Shown here: piece by piece, positions 8,541 through 18,441 of the stretch
Numbering within the stretch: position 1 is the first letter of the stretch
Layout of the letters: every line of letters begins with the position of its first letter
DNA from: Ardenticatenaceae bacterium
Lineage (GTDB): Bacteria > Chloroflexota > Anaerolineae > Promineifilales > Promineifilaceae
NCBI GenBank assembly: GCA_020634495.1
Contig: JACKBR010000008.1
Coordinates: 1 to 64,000 of the forward strand
Direction of reading: 5' to 3'
Length of the DNA: 64,000 nt
Position numbers and translations under genes: made by a program
The notes under the pieces: generated by a model
Told to the model about the DNA's origin: nothing
Database searches by the model: none
The model's input: only the letters and a program-made list of their open reading frames with translations

Positions 8541-9020
8541 CTACTGATAGGTAAACTGAAAGCGGAACGGCCGTTCCCCCACAGTCGTCGTAGCATGGGT
8601 ACGGGATTCTGTAATGGTGAAGATGCCCTCATTGGCCAGCTCCTGCACAAAGTGCGGGCGGAACCAGTCGCTGAGCTGCGCCGGATCGCTGAATTTGTTG
8701 GGCGCGTGGAAGAGGAGACGGCCGTATCGTTCCAACTGCACCTCGGTGATGAGCTGGCGCAGGCCAATGCGGTGCAGCATATTTTTCTTCAGCTCGTACT
8801 TGTTCAGCCCACTCAACGGAATGATGAAACGGCCGTGGCTCTGGCTAAACACCGGATTTTCCACCTCGATGGCTTCCCGTACCGCGCCTTCCAGCTTGCC
8901 TCGGCATTGGGAGAGGTCCCCAACCAAAATAAGCGACGTCGCCGCATCTACCTGCGGCAAAAGCTGCTTCACGCATTCCACGGCGTAACGAACGTTTACA
9001 TGATAGGTTGGGTGTTCCAT
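8541..9020 (-). CDS. Unknown protein encoded between leuC and leuD
   Basis: A 159-residue protein, intact, starting at the ATG at 9020, chosen because GAGGAG lies eight bases upstream; an upstream ATG at 9053 lacks a site. Visible stretches are HVNVRYAVECVKQLLPQVDA, SLILVGDLSQCRGKLEGAVREA, FIIPLSGLNKYELKKNMLHRIGLRQL and the C-terminal RPHFVQELANEGIFTITES. No membrane segment or signal peptide is present. I do not recognise the family. Its place inside the leu operon, kept intact while most neighbours carry frameshifts, suggests a link to branched-chain amino acid metabolism, but that is inference from position only. Confidence 0.65.
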   Translation of the reverse strand: MEHPTYHVNVRYAVECVKQLLPQVDAATSLILVGDLSQCRGKLEGAVREAIEVENPVFSQSHGRFIIPLSGLNKYELKKNMLHRIGLRQLITEVQLERYGRLLFHAPNKFSDPAQLSDWFRPHFVQELANEGIFTITESRTHATTTVGERPFRFQFTYQ

Positions 9021-9041
9021 TTTGCTCTCCTCTTGAATTGG

Positions 9042-9112
9042 ACACTGATTCACACTGATTTACACAGATAAGAAGAAAAATCAGTGTTCACCAGTGTTTA
9101 TCCGTGTCCCAT
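9042..9112. repeat. Word/anti-word stem-loop (ACACTGATT family)
   Basis: GGACACTGATTCACACTGATTTACACAG-type words are followed by AATCAGTGTTCACCAGTGTTTATCCGTGTCC-type inverse words. The imperfect hairpin lies between leuC and the unknown gene. Confidence 0.8.
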
Positions 9113-9117
9113 TTTTA

Positions 9118-10522
9118 TTACGACAAACTGCGTACGTCGGTCACGCGACCGGTAACGGCCGTTGCTGCGGCCGTCAACGGGCTGGCCAGGAAGGTGCGTC
9201 CGCCCTTGCCCTGACGGCCTTCAAAGTTACGATTGCTGGTGCTGACGGCGTACTGTCCCGGCTGGAGCTGGTCGCCGTTCATGGCGATACACATCGAGCA
9301 GCCCGCTTCGCGCCACTCGGCCCCGGCCTCTTTGAAGATGCGGTCCAGCCCTTCGGCTTCGGCCTGCTTCTTCACATCCTGCGACCCCGGCACGACCATC
9401 ACGCGCACATTTTCGGCTACGGAACGGCCGTTAAAAATCGCCGCCGCCTCACGCAAATCAGAAATGCGCGAATTGGTGCAGCTGCCGATGAACACCACGT
9501 CCACTGGCTGACCCAGCAGCGGTTTGTTGGGCTCCAAGCCCATGTAGGCCAGCGCCTTCTCCACCGTCTGCCGCTCGCTGAGGTTGCCAATGCTCATCGG
9601 ATCAGGAATCATCTCGGTGATTTTCATGCCCAGGCCCGGATTGGTGCCGTAGGTGATCATCGGTTCCAGGGCGCTGGCGTCGATGTCGATCTCTTTGTCG
9701 TAAACCGCCCTTCGTCGGAGGCCAAGCTGCGCCAGTAAGCGACCGCTTCATCCCAGGCGGCACCCTTCGGCGCGTGCTTCTTGCCCTTGATGTACTCAAA
9801 TGTCGTGTCGTCAGGCGCGACCAATCCAGCACGTGCGCCACCCTCGATGCTCATGTTGCAGATGGTCATGCGCTGTTCCATCGTCAGGGCGCGAATCGCT
9901 TCGCCGCGATACTCAAACACGTGCCCGTGCCGCCGCCGACGCCAATTTTGGCCAGCAATGCCAGGATAATATCTTTGGAAGCGCATCCTTCGGGTAAACG
10001 GCCGCTTACGTTCACGGCATACGTCTTGGGCTTGGTTTGCAGCAAACATTGCGTCGCCAGCACGTGCTCCACTTCGCTGGTGCCGATGCCAAAGCCAACG
10101 CGCCAAACGCGCCGTGGTGGCGGTGTGGCTGTCGCCGCACACAATCGTCATGCCCGGTTGGGTCAGCCCCAGTTCCGGCCCGATGACGTGCACGATGCCC
10201 CGATTGGGGCTGTCCATGCCAAACAGCTCAATGCCAAATTCGCGGCAGTTTTTTCCAGCGTGGCAATCTGCTTGGCGGCGATGGCGTCCTGAATCGGTAT
10301 GCCAATCGGAGTGGTGGGGATGCTGTGGTCCATGGTGGCGATGGTTTGCGACGGCCGTTTCACCGTCAGCCCTCGTTCGCGCAAGCCAGAAAATGCCTGT
10401 GGCGAGGTCACCTCATGAATCAGGTGCAAATCAATGTACAGCACAGCCGGGCTGCCCGGCTCGTCAATGACCAGATGGTTTTCCCAAATCTTGTCGATGA
10501 TGGTCTTTGGTTGGTTACTCAT
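9118..10522 (-). CDS. leuC: 3-isopropylmalate dehydratase large subunit, several frameshifts
   Basis: LeuC carries the [4Fe-4S] cluster of isopropylmalate isomerase. The N-terminus [20 protein letters not shown] is in one frame. [20 protein letters not shown] with [33 protein letters not shown] and [27 protein letters not shown] lie in others. The C-terminal [16 protein letters not shown] and [16 protein letters not shown], with the cluster cysteines, are in the last frame. Breaks fall near 10250, 10110, 9920 and 9700, each consistent with loss of a base beside a short run. The start at 10522 has AAGGAAAG upstream. All catalytic motifs are present, so this is one gene with lesions or base-calling errors. 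Confidence 0.85.
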
Positions 10523-10603
10523 AAACTTTCCTTCTCTTGTAGCCGCGTTCCCGCCCGTTTCCTACAGGAAAGCGCAGATCTGCGGCTCCTCACGGAGGGT
10601 TTT

Positions 10604-12254
10604 CTAATCTCCTGCGACCGCTACTTGTTCAACCACGCTGGATGTTTCCGTGCTGGCGGCCAGCATCTTGTTTAACGCGCTCAGGTAAGCGCGGGCGCTG
10701 GCCACCACAATGTCGGTGCTGGCCCCGTGGCCACTAAACGTGCGGGCGTAATGCTGGTTGGTTTGCGGATTCAGGGCGTATTTGTTGTCCTCTTTGTCTG
10801 GTTGGATGCGAATCGTTGCTTCTGCCTGCGCATCCAGCCCTTCGGTCACGGCACTGATGGAAAATTCCGTCAGCTTGGGCGATTCACCGATAATGCGGTT
10901 GATGGCTTGATACGCTGCATCAACTGGCCCGGTGCCCAGCGCCGCATCCTTGTACGTTTCGCCATCCGGCCCTGTCAGGCTGACAGAGACGGTGGGGATG
11001 CTGTGATCGCCGCATGACACCTGAATGTGGTTCAGCTTCCAGATTTCCGGCGGCTGGTAAATCTCATCTGCAATGATCGCTTCGATGTCGGCGTCGGTGA
11101 CCACTTTTTCTTGTCAGCCAGCCGCTTGAAGCGCTGGAATGCTTGCTCTAGCTCATCTTTTTCAGGTCGCCGTAGCCCATATCTTCCAGTCTTACGCGGA
11201 AGGCGTGGCGACCAGAATGTTTGCCCAGCACCAGCGTTGAGGCGTGCAGCCCTACCGTTTCAGGCCGCATGATTTCGTAGGTCATCTGGTTTTTCAGCAT
11301 GCCATCCTGATGAATGCCTGCCTCATGGGCAAAGGCGTTGGCCCCGACGATTGCTTTGTTGGGCTGGACAACCATGCCGGTGTAGGCGCTGACCATGCGG
11401 CTGGTGCGGGTGAGCTGCGTGGTGTCGATGTTGGTGTTGAAGTTGAAGAAGTTGGGCCGGGTGTGAATAGCCATCGCCACTTCTTCCAGGGAGGTATTGC
11501 CCGCCCGCTCACCGATGCCGTTGATGGTGACCTCGACTTGTCGTGCGCCACCTTGCACGCCTGCCAGGGTGTTGGCCGTGGCCAGCCCCAAATCGTTGTG
11601 GCAGTGGGTGGACCAGACGACGGTTTCCGAGCCGGGGTATTTTTGATGAGGTATTCGATGAGACGGCCGTATTCCTCTGGTGCGACGTAGCCAACGGTAT
11701 CCGGGATGTTCAGCGTCGTAGCGCCTGCCTTTATTGCTTCCGTCAGTACCTGCACCAAAAATCTGGGTCAGAGCGGCCCGCATCTTCGGGTGAAAATTCC
11801 ACATCGTCGCACAGGCTGCGGGCAAAGGTGACCGCTTCGATGGTTTGCTCAATGCACTCCTCGCGGTCGATTTTCAGCTTGTGTTCCAGATGGATGTCGC
11901 TGGTAGCCAGGAAGGTGTGGATGCGGTGGCGCGGGGCCACTTTCACGGCGTCGTAGGCGCGCTGGATGTCTTGTTTGTTGGCGCGGGCCAGTCCGGCGAT
12001 GACCATCGGCTGACCGTTTTGCGTCCTTCGGTAAGCGGTCCCACTTCCTCGGCGATGCGCCGCACGGCGTCAAAGTCGCCGGGGAGGCGATGGGAAAGCC
12101 AGCCTCGCAGATGTCCACGCCAAGGCGGGAAAGCTGCCGGGCAATTTCCAGCTTTTCGTCTACGTTTAGCGTTGCGCCGGGGATTGTTCGCCATCTCGCA
12201 GCGTTGTATCAAAATAACCACTGTTTCCTGAATATCGACACCATCGTCGTCCAT
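10604..12254 (-). CDS. leuA: 2-isopropylmalate synthase, multiple frameshifts
   Basis: LeuA condenses acetyl-CoA with 2-oxoisovalerate, the committed step to leucine. Start ATG 12254 has GAGGAG eight bases upstream. After [14 protein letters not shown] the frame breaks repeatedly. Restoring single bases gives [18 protein letters not shown] and [15 protein letters not shown]. Later blocks are [85 protein letters not shown] and [10 protein letters not shown], with a full C-terminal regulatory domain ([20 protein letters not shown]). Breaks lie near 12216, 12184, 12084, 12010, 11760, 11640 and 11150-11105, mostly losses in C/G or T runs. Confidence 0.85.
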
Positions 12255-12279
12255 TTTTACACTCCTCATTTTGACAAGG

Positions 12280-13352
<1,073 letters not shown>

Positions 13353-13395
13353 AATTCCTTTCTCCTTGGTTGGCAATCGGTAAGCCGATTGTTAA

Positions 13396-13947
13396 TTAAT
13401 GATGTCCGTTTTGGTTGGGAACGGCCGTATTTGTGCCGCCTGTTTCCCGATCGTGTTGGCCGCGCACCATGGCTACACGCCCGGTTCGTACCATTTCTTG
13501 AATGCCAAAGCCTTGCAGCAGCTTGATCAGCGAGTCCACCTGATTTTCCTTGCCCACAATTTGAATAATGAGCGATTCCATGTCCACATCCACAATGCTG
13601 GCGCGGTAAATATCGACCAACTGCATCACTTCGGCACGCGTATGACTGTCGGCTTTCACCTTGATCAGCGCCAGCTCGCGTGAAACCGCGGGCAGGTGGG
13701 TCACATCTTCAATGTGGGTCACATTGATCAACTTATCCAACTGCGTCCGAATCTGGCTCATGTCGCGGTCGGTGCCATACGCCACAAAGGTCATGCGGCT
13801 GATGCCCGGCGTTTCGCTGTGCCCCACGGCCAAACTTTCAATGTTAAAGTTGCGGCGGCGGAACAGGCCAGCCACCCGGTTCAAAACACCTGGTTTGTCT
13901 TCCATCCAGGCATTAATTGTGTGTCGTTTCAACTGTGGCTCGCTCAT
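13396..13947 (-). CDS. ilvN: Acetolactate synthase small (regulatory) subunit
   Basis: IlvN/IlvH confers valine feedback control on acetolactate synthase. The intact 183-residue protein has an N-terminal ACT domain (HTINAWMEDKPGVLNRVAGL and FRRRNFNIESLAVGHSETPG, residues about 9-80) and a second ACT-like half (RELALIKVKADSHTRAEVMQ, residues about 90-165). The terminal 20 residues are low complexity and include an ACGGCCGT-encoded T-A-V. Start ATG 13947 has GGAG upstream and follows the restored ilvB stop by one base, so the two subunits are translationally coupled. The usual length for the family is about 165-175. Confidence 0.93.
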   Translation of the reverse strand: MSEPQLKRHTINAWMEDKPGVLNRVAGLFRRRNFNIESLAVGHSETPGISRMTFVAYGTDRDMSQIRTQLDKLINVTHIEDVTHLPAVSRELALIKVKADSHTRAEVMQLVDIYRASIVDVDMESLIIQIVGKENQVDSLIKLLQGFGIQEMVRTGRVAMVRGQHDRETGGTNTAVPNQNGHH

Positions 13948-13948
13948 T

Positions 13949-15655
13949 TTACTCTCCTTGAGGGGTCATGCTGCTGGGGCGGCGAATCATGTCCGCATTG
14001 CTCTTGCCAGGGTAACCATTGGGTAAACGTTGGTGAATTCTTCTACGTGGAAGTCCAGCAGATAAGGACCATCATACGCTTGTGCTTCGCGGATGGCGTC
14101 TAATGCTTCTTCCTTGGTTGTCACTGCGCGGGCGGGAATACCGTATGCTTCCGCAATTTTTACAAAATCGGGATTAAACAGCGGTGTGCCAGCGTGCCGC
14201 TTGTTGTAAAACACATCCTGCCACTGGCGCACCATGCCCAGGTAGCCATTGTTGATGATGGCAATTTTGATAGGCATCTTTTCTTGCACAACGGTGGACA
14301 GCTCGATCATGGTCATCTGAAACCGCCATCGCCAGCCACGACCCAGATTTCCTCATCGGGCAGCCCAGCCTGAGCGCCGATAGCGGCGGGCAGGGCGTAC
14401 CCCATCGTGCCCAAGCCGCCAGAGGTGAGCAGGCTGCGCCGTTTGGTGTGATGAAAATATTGGGCTTCCCACATCTGGTGCTGCCCCACATCAGACACGA
14501 CAGTGGCGTCGCCTTCGTTGGTGGCGTGCCACAGCGCCCGCATGACGTAAGGGGCAATGAGCTCGTCCGTTTCCTGGGCCAAAATGTCCCGGTCGCTGGT
14601 ATCTGCTTTCCACTCAGCAATTTGCTCCAGCCAGGTGGGGTGCTCATTTGGCTCGATTTGGGGCAGCAGCCCGCGCAAGGTAAGCAGGGCATCGCCAATC
14701 ACTGGGGTGTCGATGGTGATGTTTTTCCCCATTTCGGCCGGGTCTAAATCGACGTGGATGATTTTGGCTTTGGGGGCAAAGGTGTCGAAGGCCCCGGTGA
14801 GCCGGTCGTCCAGCCGGGCACCGATGGCAAAGAGGATGTCACACTCTTGCAGGGCGTAGTTACAGTAGGCTTCGCCGTGCATTCCCCCCCAGCTAATGGA
14901 AAGTGGGTGCGTGGCAGGGAATGCGCCAATGCCTAGCAAGCTGGTGGCCACGGGGATGTTGGCTCTTTCGGCCAGTTGGCGCAGTTCGGCTTCTGCTTTG
15001 GCAATGGAAACACCTTGCCCAGCGACGATCACTGGCTTTTGGCTTCATTGATGAGACGGGCAGCGCGAGAACGGCCGTTTCCTCCGGCGCATTGATGTTG
15101 GGATTGTACCTGGCAAATTGACCGTCTCTGGGTATTTGAAGGGCATCGACGCTTGCTGCACATCTTTACACACATCGACCAGCACGGGGCCGGGACGACC
15201 TGTCCGGGCAATGTAAAATGCCTCTTTGATAGCGTCCGGCAGCTCCCGAATGTCGGTGATGAGGTAGTTGTGCTTGGTCACCGGCAGGCTCACCCCTTGC
15301 ACGTCGGCTTCTTGAAAGCCATCGCGTCCCAGCAGAGAGGTAGCTACTTGTCCGGTAATGGCCACGACAGGAGTGGAATCCATATAGGCTGTCGCCAGAC
15401 CTGTGATCAGGTTGGTGGCACCTGGCCGGAAGTGGCAATGCAAACGCCGACCTTGCCTGTGGCGCGTGCATAGCCATCGGCCATGTGAAGCTCCTTGCTC
15501 ATGGGTAACCAGCACGTGGTGAATGGGATATTCATATTTGGCTAAGTCATCATAGGTGGGAGGATGGCACCACCGGGTAGCCCAAACACGACTTCAACAC
15601 CTTCGTGCATGAGGCTTTCCCAAATGATCTGACCGCCGGTTTTTATTTCGCTCAT
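13949..15655 (-). CDS. ilvB: Acetolactate synthase large subunit, about eight frameshifts
   Basis: ThDP-dependent enzyme making acetolactate from pyruvate. Start ATG 15655 follows GGAGGAG. Pieces in different frames give the whole protein: [20 protein letters not shown] and PGGAILP, then [80 protein letters not shown] and [27 protein letters not shown] is the ThDP-binding and C-terminal core. Breaks are near 15556, 15487, 15418, 15105, 15062, 15033, 14314 and 14012; the ones checked are losses beside short runs. Correcting the last gives a C-terminus ending MTPQGE with the stop at 13949, directly before ilvN. Confidence 0.85.
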
Positions 15656-15755
15656 AGTTCTCCTCCTTTTTGGAGATTAGAGTGGCGTTCTGTGAACGCT
15701 GGAGATTTGAGATTGCTGTGTCTCAAATCTCGGTGCCTAACGATTTGCGGCAAAC

Positions 15756-15796
15756 AAAACAAAAAGGCAGCAAACAGATGGGTCTGCTTGCTGCCT
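15756..15796 (-). terminator. Strong hairpin-T-tract upstream of ilvB
   Basis: On the minus strand, AGGCAGCAAGCAGA pairs with TCTGTTTGCTGCCT (14 bp, one G-U) around a four-base loop (CCCA), followed by TTTTTGTTTTG. It lies about 110 bp before the ilvB start codon and downstream of the leader-peptide attenuator, so it would cap transcription before ilvB unless antiterminated or unless a promoter lies in between. Confidence 0.75.
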
Positions 15797-15942
15797 GGGT
15801 AGACAGTTGGATGAGATTGGGCTGTTTGGGTGGAACAGCAAGGGGCAGGGGAAACGGCCGTTTGCCCTTGTGTGTGCATATTTTGCTGGGAATGCGTTTG
15901 AAATGTTTGCATGATACGGCCGTTGCCTAAACAAAAAATTGC

Positions 15943-15972
15943 AAAAAAAAAGCCACCCTGCTGGGCGGCTTT
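15943..15972 (-). terminator. Attenuator terminator of the ilv leader
   Basis: On the minus strand, AAGCCGCCC-AGCA-GGGTGGCTT folds into a GC-rich stem followed by a run of nine T. It lies 36 bases after the leader-peptide stop codon, the position expected for an attenuator terminator. Confidence 0.85.
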
Positions 15973-15976
15973 GGTA

Positions 15977-16065
15977 CCTTCTTATGAGTGCTGCTTTCAC
16001 TCATTCCTTACCCAACAGGCATTGTCTCCTTATTAATGACAATAATAAGGACAAGGCTAAGAAGG
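15977..16065 (-). promoter_or_regulatory. Alternative hairpins of the ilv attenuator
   Basis: Three pairings are visible. CCTTATTA/TAATAAGG (16028-16050) lies within the leader's Ile/Val/Leu codons. ATGAGTG/CACTCAT (15984-16004) lies just after the stop. An 8-bp long-range pairing joins the Leu codons (16058-16065) to 15977-15984, directly before the terminator. The pairings are mutually exclusive in part, as in ribosome-controlled attenuation. Which conformer antiterminates is inferred, not shown. Confidence 0.6.
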
Positions 16066-16100
16066 ATAAGGCTAATAATGATGTGAAAGAAAGTAATCAT
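16008..16100 (-). CDS. Branched-chain leader peptide, 30 residues
   Basis: The peptide begins MITFFHIIISLILLSLVLII and continues VINKETMPVG. About 17 of its first 22 residues are hydrophobic, with seven Ile, five Leu and two Val, several in consecutive codons. This matches the logic of IlvL/IlvBN leader peptides: starvation for Ile, Leu or Val stalls the ribosome and prevents the terminator 36 bases downstream. The ATG is at 16100; the ribosome site is weak. An internal ATG preceded by AAGGAG could also start the mini-peptide MPVG. It lies about 350 bp upstream of ilvB in the same direction. A longer frame is open upstream to 16271, but that part lacks the pattern. Confidence 0.75.
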   Translation of the reverse strand: MITFFHIIISLILLSLVLIIVINKETMPVG

Positions 16101-16129
16101 ATTATTTTGCAAATCAAAAATGTTGCCTA

Positions 16130-16157
16130 AGTGTATCGGTTGCTTCGGGTTCGTCCA
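16130..16157 (-). promoter_or_regulatory. Possible promoter of the ilv-leu operon
   Basis: On the minus strand TGGACG and TACACT, each matching four of six consensus bases, are spaced 16 bp apart, placing the start of transcription about 20 bases before the leader peptide. This is position-based and tentative. Confidence 0.3.
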
Positions 16158-16406
16158 GTGACAAAATGTCCCAAGAAGTAACTCGATTCTTGTGAACAAT
16201 GCACATATCAAGTCGAGATTATAGCGAACAGCTACCAATTCGCCAAAGCATCGCCGGAGGCTGAAGCCCACCGGCTAGTTGTGGAAGCCCGTTCGGGCTT
16301 GAAAACAGGCTCTTTGGGCCTTTCTTAAGTAGGGGGGCGTTTGCGCCTCCGCGCGCCTGGCCCAAAAATTGAGGATGTGATTACTCTACTTGTTTGATTG
16401 CTACAG

Positions 16407-16503
16407 AAACACCAAGGCGGAAAATGCTTAAACATTTTCCGCCTTGATTCCCACTATTTCCCACTGAACCGCGCATTTCAGCACAAGTCTCCAGGAGTAT
16501 AGC
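16407..16503. repeat. 97-bp structured repeat, copy 1
   Basis: A 97-bp unit, from AAACACCAAGGCGG to GGAGTATAGC, repeats 208 bp further on with only three visible differences. It starts with a hairpin: GGCGGAAAATG pairs with CATTTTCCGCC around CTTAAA. The region 16101-16803 otherwise holds only the possible promoter and a second, less conserved half of the duplication; no gene is apparent. Confidence 0.85.
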
Positions 16504-16614
16504 AAATCGGTGAGGGCATCTCTACGGACATTGTTCACAAATCTAAGAGGAAATTCTTTGTGCTATTTTGCACAGAAGGCAAAAATTGTTTGAATTAGCA
16601 GTTGTTGGCCCCAA

Positions 16615-16711
16615 AAACACCAAGGCGGAAAACGCTTAAACGTTTTCCGCCTTGATTCCCACTATTTCCCACTGAACCGCGCATTTCAGCACAAGTCTCT
16701 AGGAGTATAGC
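16615..16711. repeat. 97-bp structured repeat, copy 2
   Basis: Second copy, directly oriented. Its hairpin is GGCGGAAAACG/CGTTTTCCGCC: the T-A pair of copy 1 (16425/16434) is C-G here (16633/16642). Two of three differences between copies therefore compensate each other, good evidence that the stem is functional as RNA or cruciform. It ends about 90 bp after the pucR-like gene, so one role could be transcript termination or 3' end protection. Confidence 0.85.
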
Positions 16712-16803
16712 GGATGATTAAGTGTCATCTCTACGGTTAATGTTGACAAATTAGACCTATGTCCGTTTGTCAACTTTGCACAGTCTTGCTTAGTTTGGTG
16801 ATT

Positions 16804-18441
16804 TTACGGCCGTAACTGCCACAGTTTCAACGACAAATGAAGCGCCAACCGCATATTCGACTGATTCAGATCATGTCCAGTTAGCTCCTGGATGCGATCC
16901 AGCCGGTAAAGCAATGTGTTGCGGTGAATGAAGAGAGATTCGGCCGTTTGGCTAATGTTGCCATGATGGTCAAAATAAGCATCCATTGTCTTTACCAGAC
17001 TGCTGTTGTGCTGCTCATCATATTCCACCAAAGGCCCAATCACCTGGTCGGTAAAACTGCGCACCGTGGGAAACTCCTCCAGCTGCACCAGTAATTGATA
17101 GACGCCCAGGCTGCTAAACTGCACAACCTGCTTAATTTGTAACCGTTCGCCCAACTGCATTGCTTGCAGCGCTTCATCATAAACCTGCGGCCACTCAGCC
17201 AACGTTGGCGCAGGGCCACTCATCCCAGCTACCAGAACACCGTCTGGATATTCAGTTTGAACCTGCTCCTCAATGCGACGCCCCAGCTCATGGGCCGTTT
17301 CCATATCGTCTGCATGTTTTAGCTGCTGGAACACACAGACATGTTTATCGCCATACACATGAACCAGCGCCGAACGGCTGTGATTATTCAACACCCAATG
17401 CACCGTTGTTTCCAACCTGCGGAGTGAATAAGCAGGCGGATCAGCCCATTTCAGGGCAATAACTGCATGTGGTTGGCTGGTATTGTGATCCAGCCGCCCT
17501 TCCAACCGTTCGATTTCCTTGCGCGGCATCGTACCCGCCAGCAAGCCTTCCAAAAAGTTGCCACGCAACGCCTTTTTTGCCTCGCTGATAGCCTTTGCCT
17601 TGGCCATTTCCAGGGCACAGGCCGCCGCGCCATGTTCCACAGCCAGCTTGTCCAGCAAATCTAGCTGGTCTGCCGGGCCAATGACAGACAAATAGCCTCT
17701 GGCCCGGTCGCCAGAAATGATAGGGCTGATGAGCCGCCCCACATTTTCAATGGGCAAAAATTGTTGCCAGTGGCTTTGCCGGGCGTGGGCCGCTGCCTTG
17801 CGGTTGCGTAAAACGGGCGGCAGTTCATCCCGCTGCTGTAAAAGCTCCCGCAGCGGTTCGAGCGCAATTTGGTTATTTTGGGGCAAGGCGATGGCTTGAA
17901 TGTCCATCCGCTTATCTTGCACCACCACAATTTTGCCGGTGAGTTTAGCCACAAGCTCTGTCATGGCGTCAAGCCCCTGGTCTTCTCTCGACATTTCTGA
18001 GAGGGTGCGGTACAGCTGCATACCACGTTCGCTCGTCGCCGATTGTCTGTCAACTAAAAGGGCAGCGGCTGAACGATTAATGTCCCGCACAGAACTGTTC
18101 TCCGGTACGCTCAGTAGAGGGATTTGCAGCATATTGGCATGATCCCCCAACTCCTCAGAAACTGGGCTAAACAGCAGCACTCCGGCGACATTTATCTCGG
18201 CTAGCAGGGCAAGTTTTTGTTTAAGCGCGGGTTCGTTTATTTTTGCTTGCAATGTAGGTGGGACAATAACAAGATCGTTTAGCTGAACTTGTTCTTCTAT
18301 TGCATCCCAACTGGTCAGTAACACAACCCACTCAACCGCTCTTCGTGCCTGTTCGGCACCACCAATGGCGGTGGTGTGCAACGGTAAAGCTAAACGGAGT
18401 AGATCGCTTATAGTAATTTGGTCTAATGCTTGCTCATTCAT
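16804..18441 (-). CDS. PucR-family transcriptional regulator
   Basis: A 545-residue regulator. Residues about 8-130 form the PucR-type N-terminal domain (ITISDLLRLALPL; NDLVIVPPTL; GVLLFSP). A GAF-like middle part (about 150-290) is followed by a degenerate GGDEF/CdaR-like domain (about 300-440). The C-terminal helix-turn-helix reads MDAYFDHHGNISQTAESLF and IHRNTLLYRLDRIQELTGHD (about 485-530), the HTH_30 signature. PucR/CdaR proteins are usually ligand-responsive activators of catabolic operons; the ligand here is unknown. Its start overlaps the stop of the hybrid kinase by four bases (ATGA), so it is probably the last gene of a signalling operon. Confidence 0.88.
   Translation of the reverse strand: MNEQALDQITISDLLRLALPLHTTAIGGAEQARRAVEWVVLLTSWDAIEEQVQLNDLVIVPPTLQAKINEPALKQKLALLAEINVAGVLLFSPVSEELGDHANMLQIPLLSVPENSSVRDINRSAAALLVDRQSATSERGMQLYRTLSEMSREDQGLDAMTELVAKLTGKIVVVQDKRMDIQAIALPQNNQIALEPLRELLQQRDELPPVLRNRKAAAHARQSHWQQFLPIENVGRLISPIISGDRARGYLSVIGPADQLDLLDKLAVEHGAAACALEMAKAKAISEAKKALRGNFLEGLLAGTMPRKEIERLEGRLDHNTSQPHAVIALKWADPPAYSLRRLETTVHWVLNNHSRSALVHVYGDKHVCVFQQLKHADDMETAHELGRRIEEQVQTEYPDGVLVAGMSGPAPTLAEWPQVYDEALQAMQLGERLQIKQVVQFSSLGVYQLLVQLEEFPTVRSFTDQVIGPLVEYDEQHNSSLVKTMDAYFDHHGNISQTAESLFIHRNTLLYRLDRIQELTGHDLNQSNMRLALHLSLKLWQLRP

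Noticed and set aside
15943..16004. T-box riboswitch upstream of ilvB
   Set aside because: GGTACC lies before the terminator, but the T-box core AGGGTGGNACCGCG, a stem I specifier and the antiterminator are not found; the leader peptide explains the region better.
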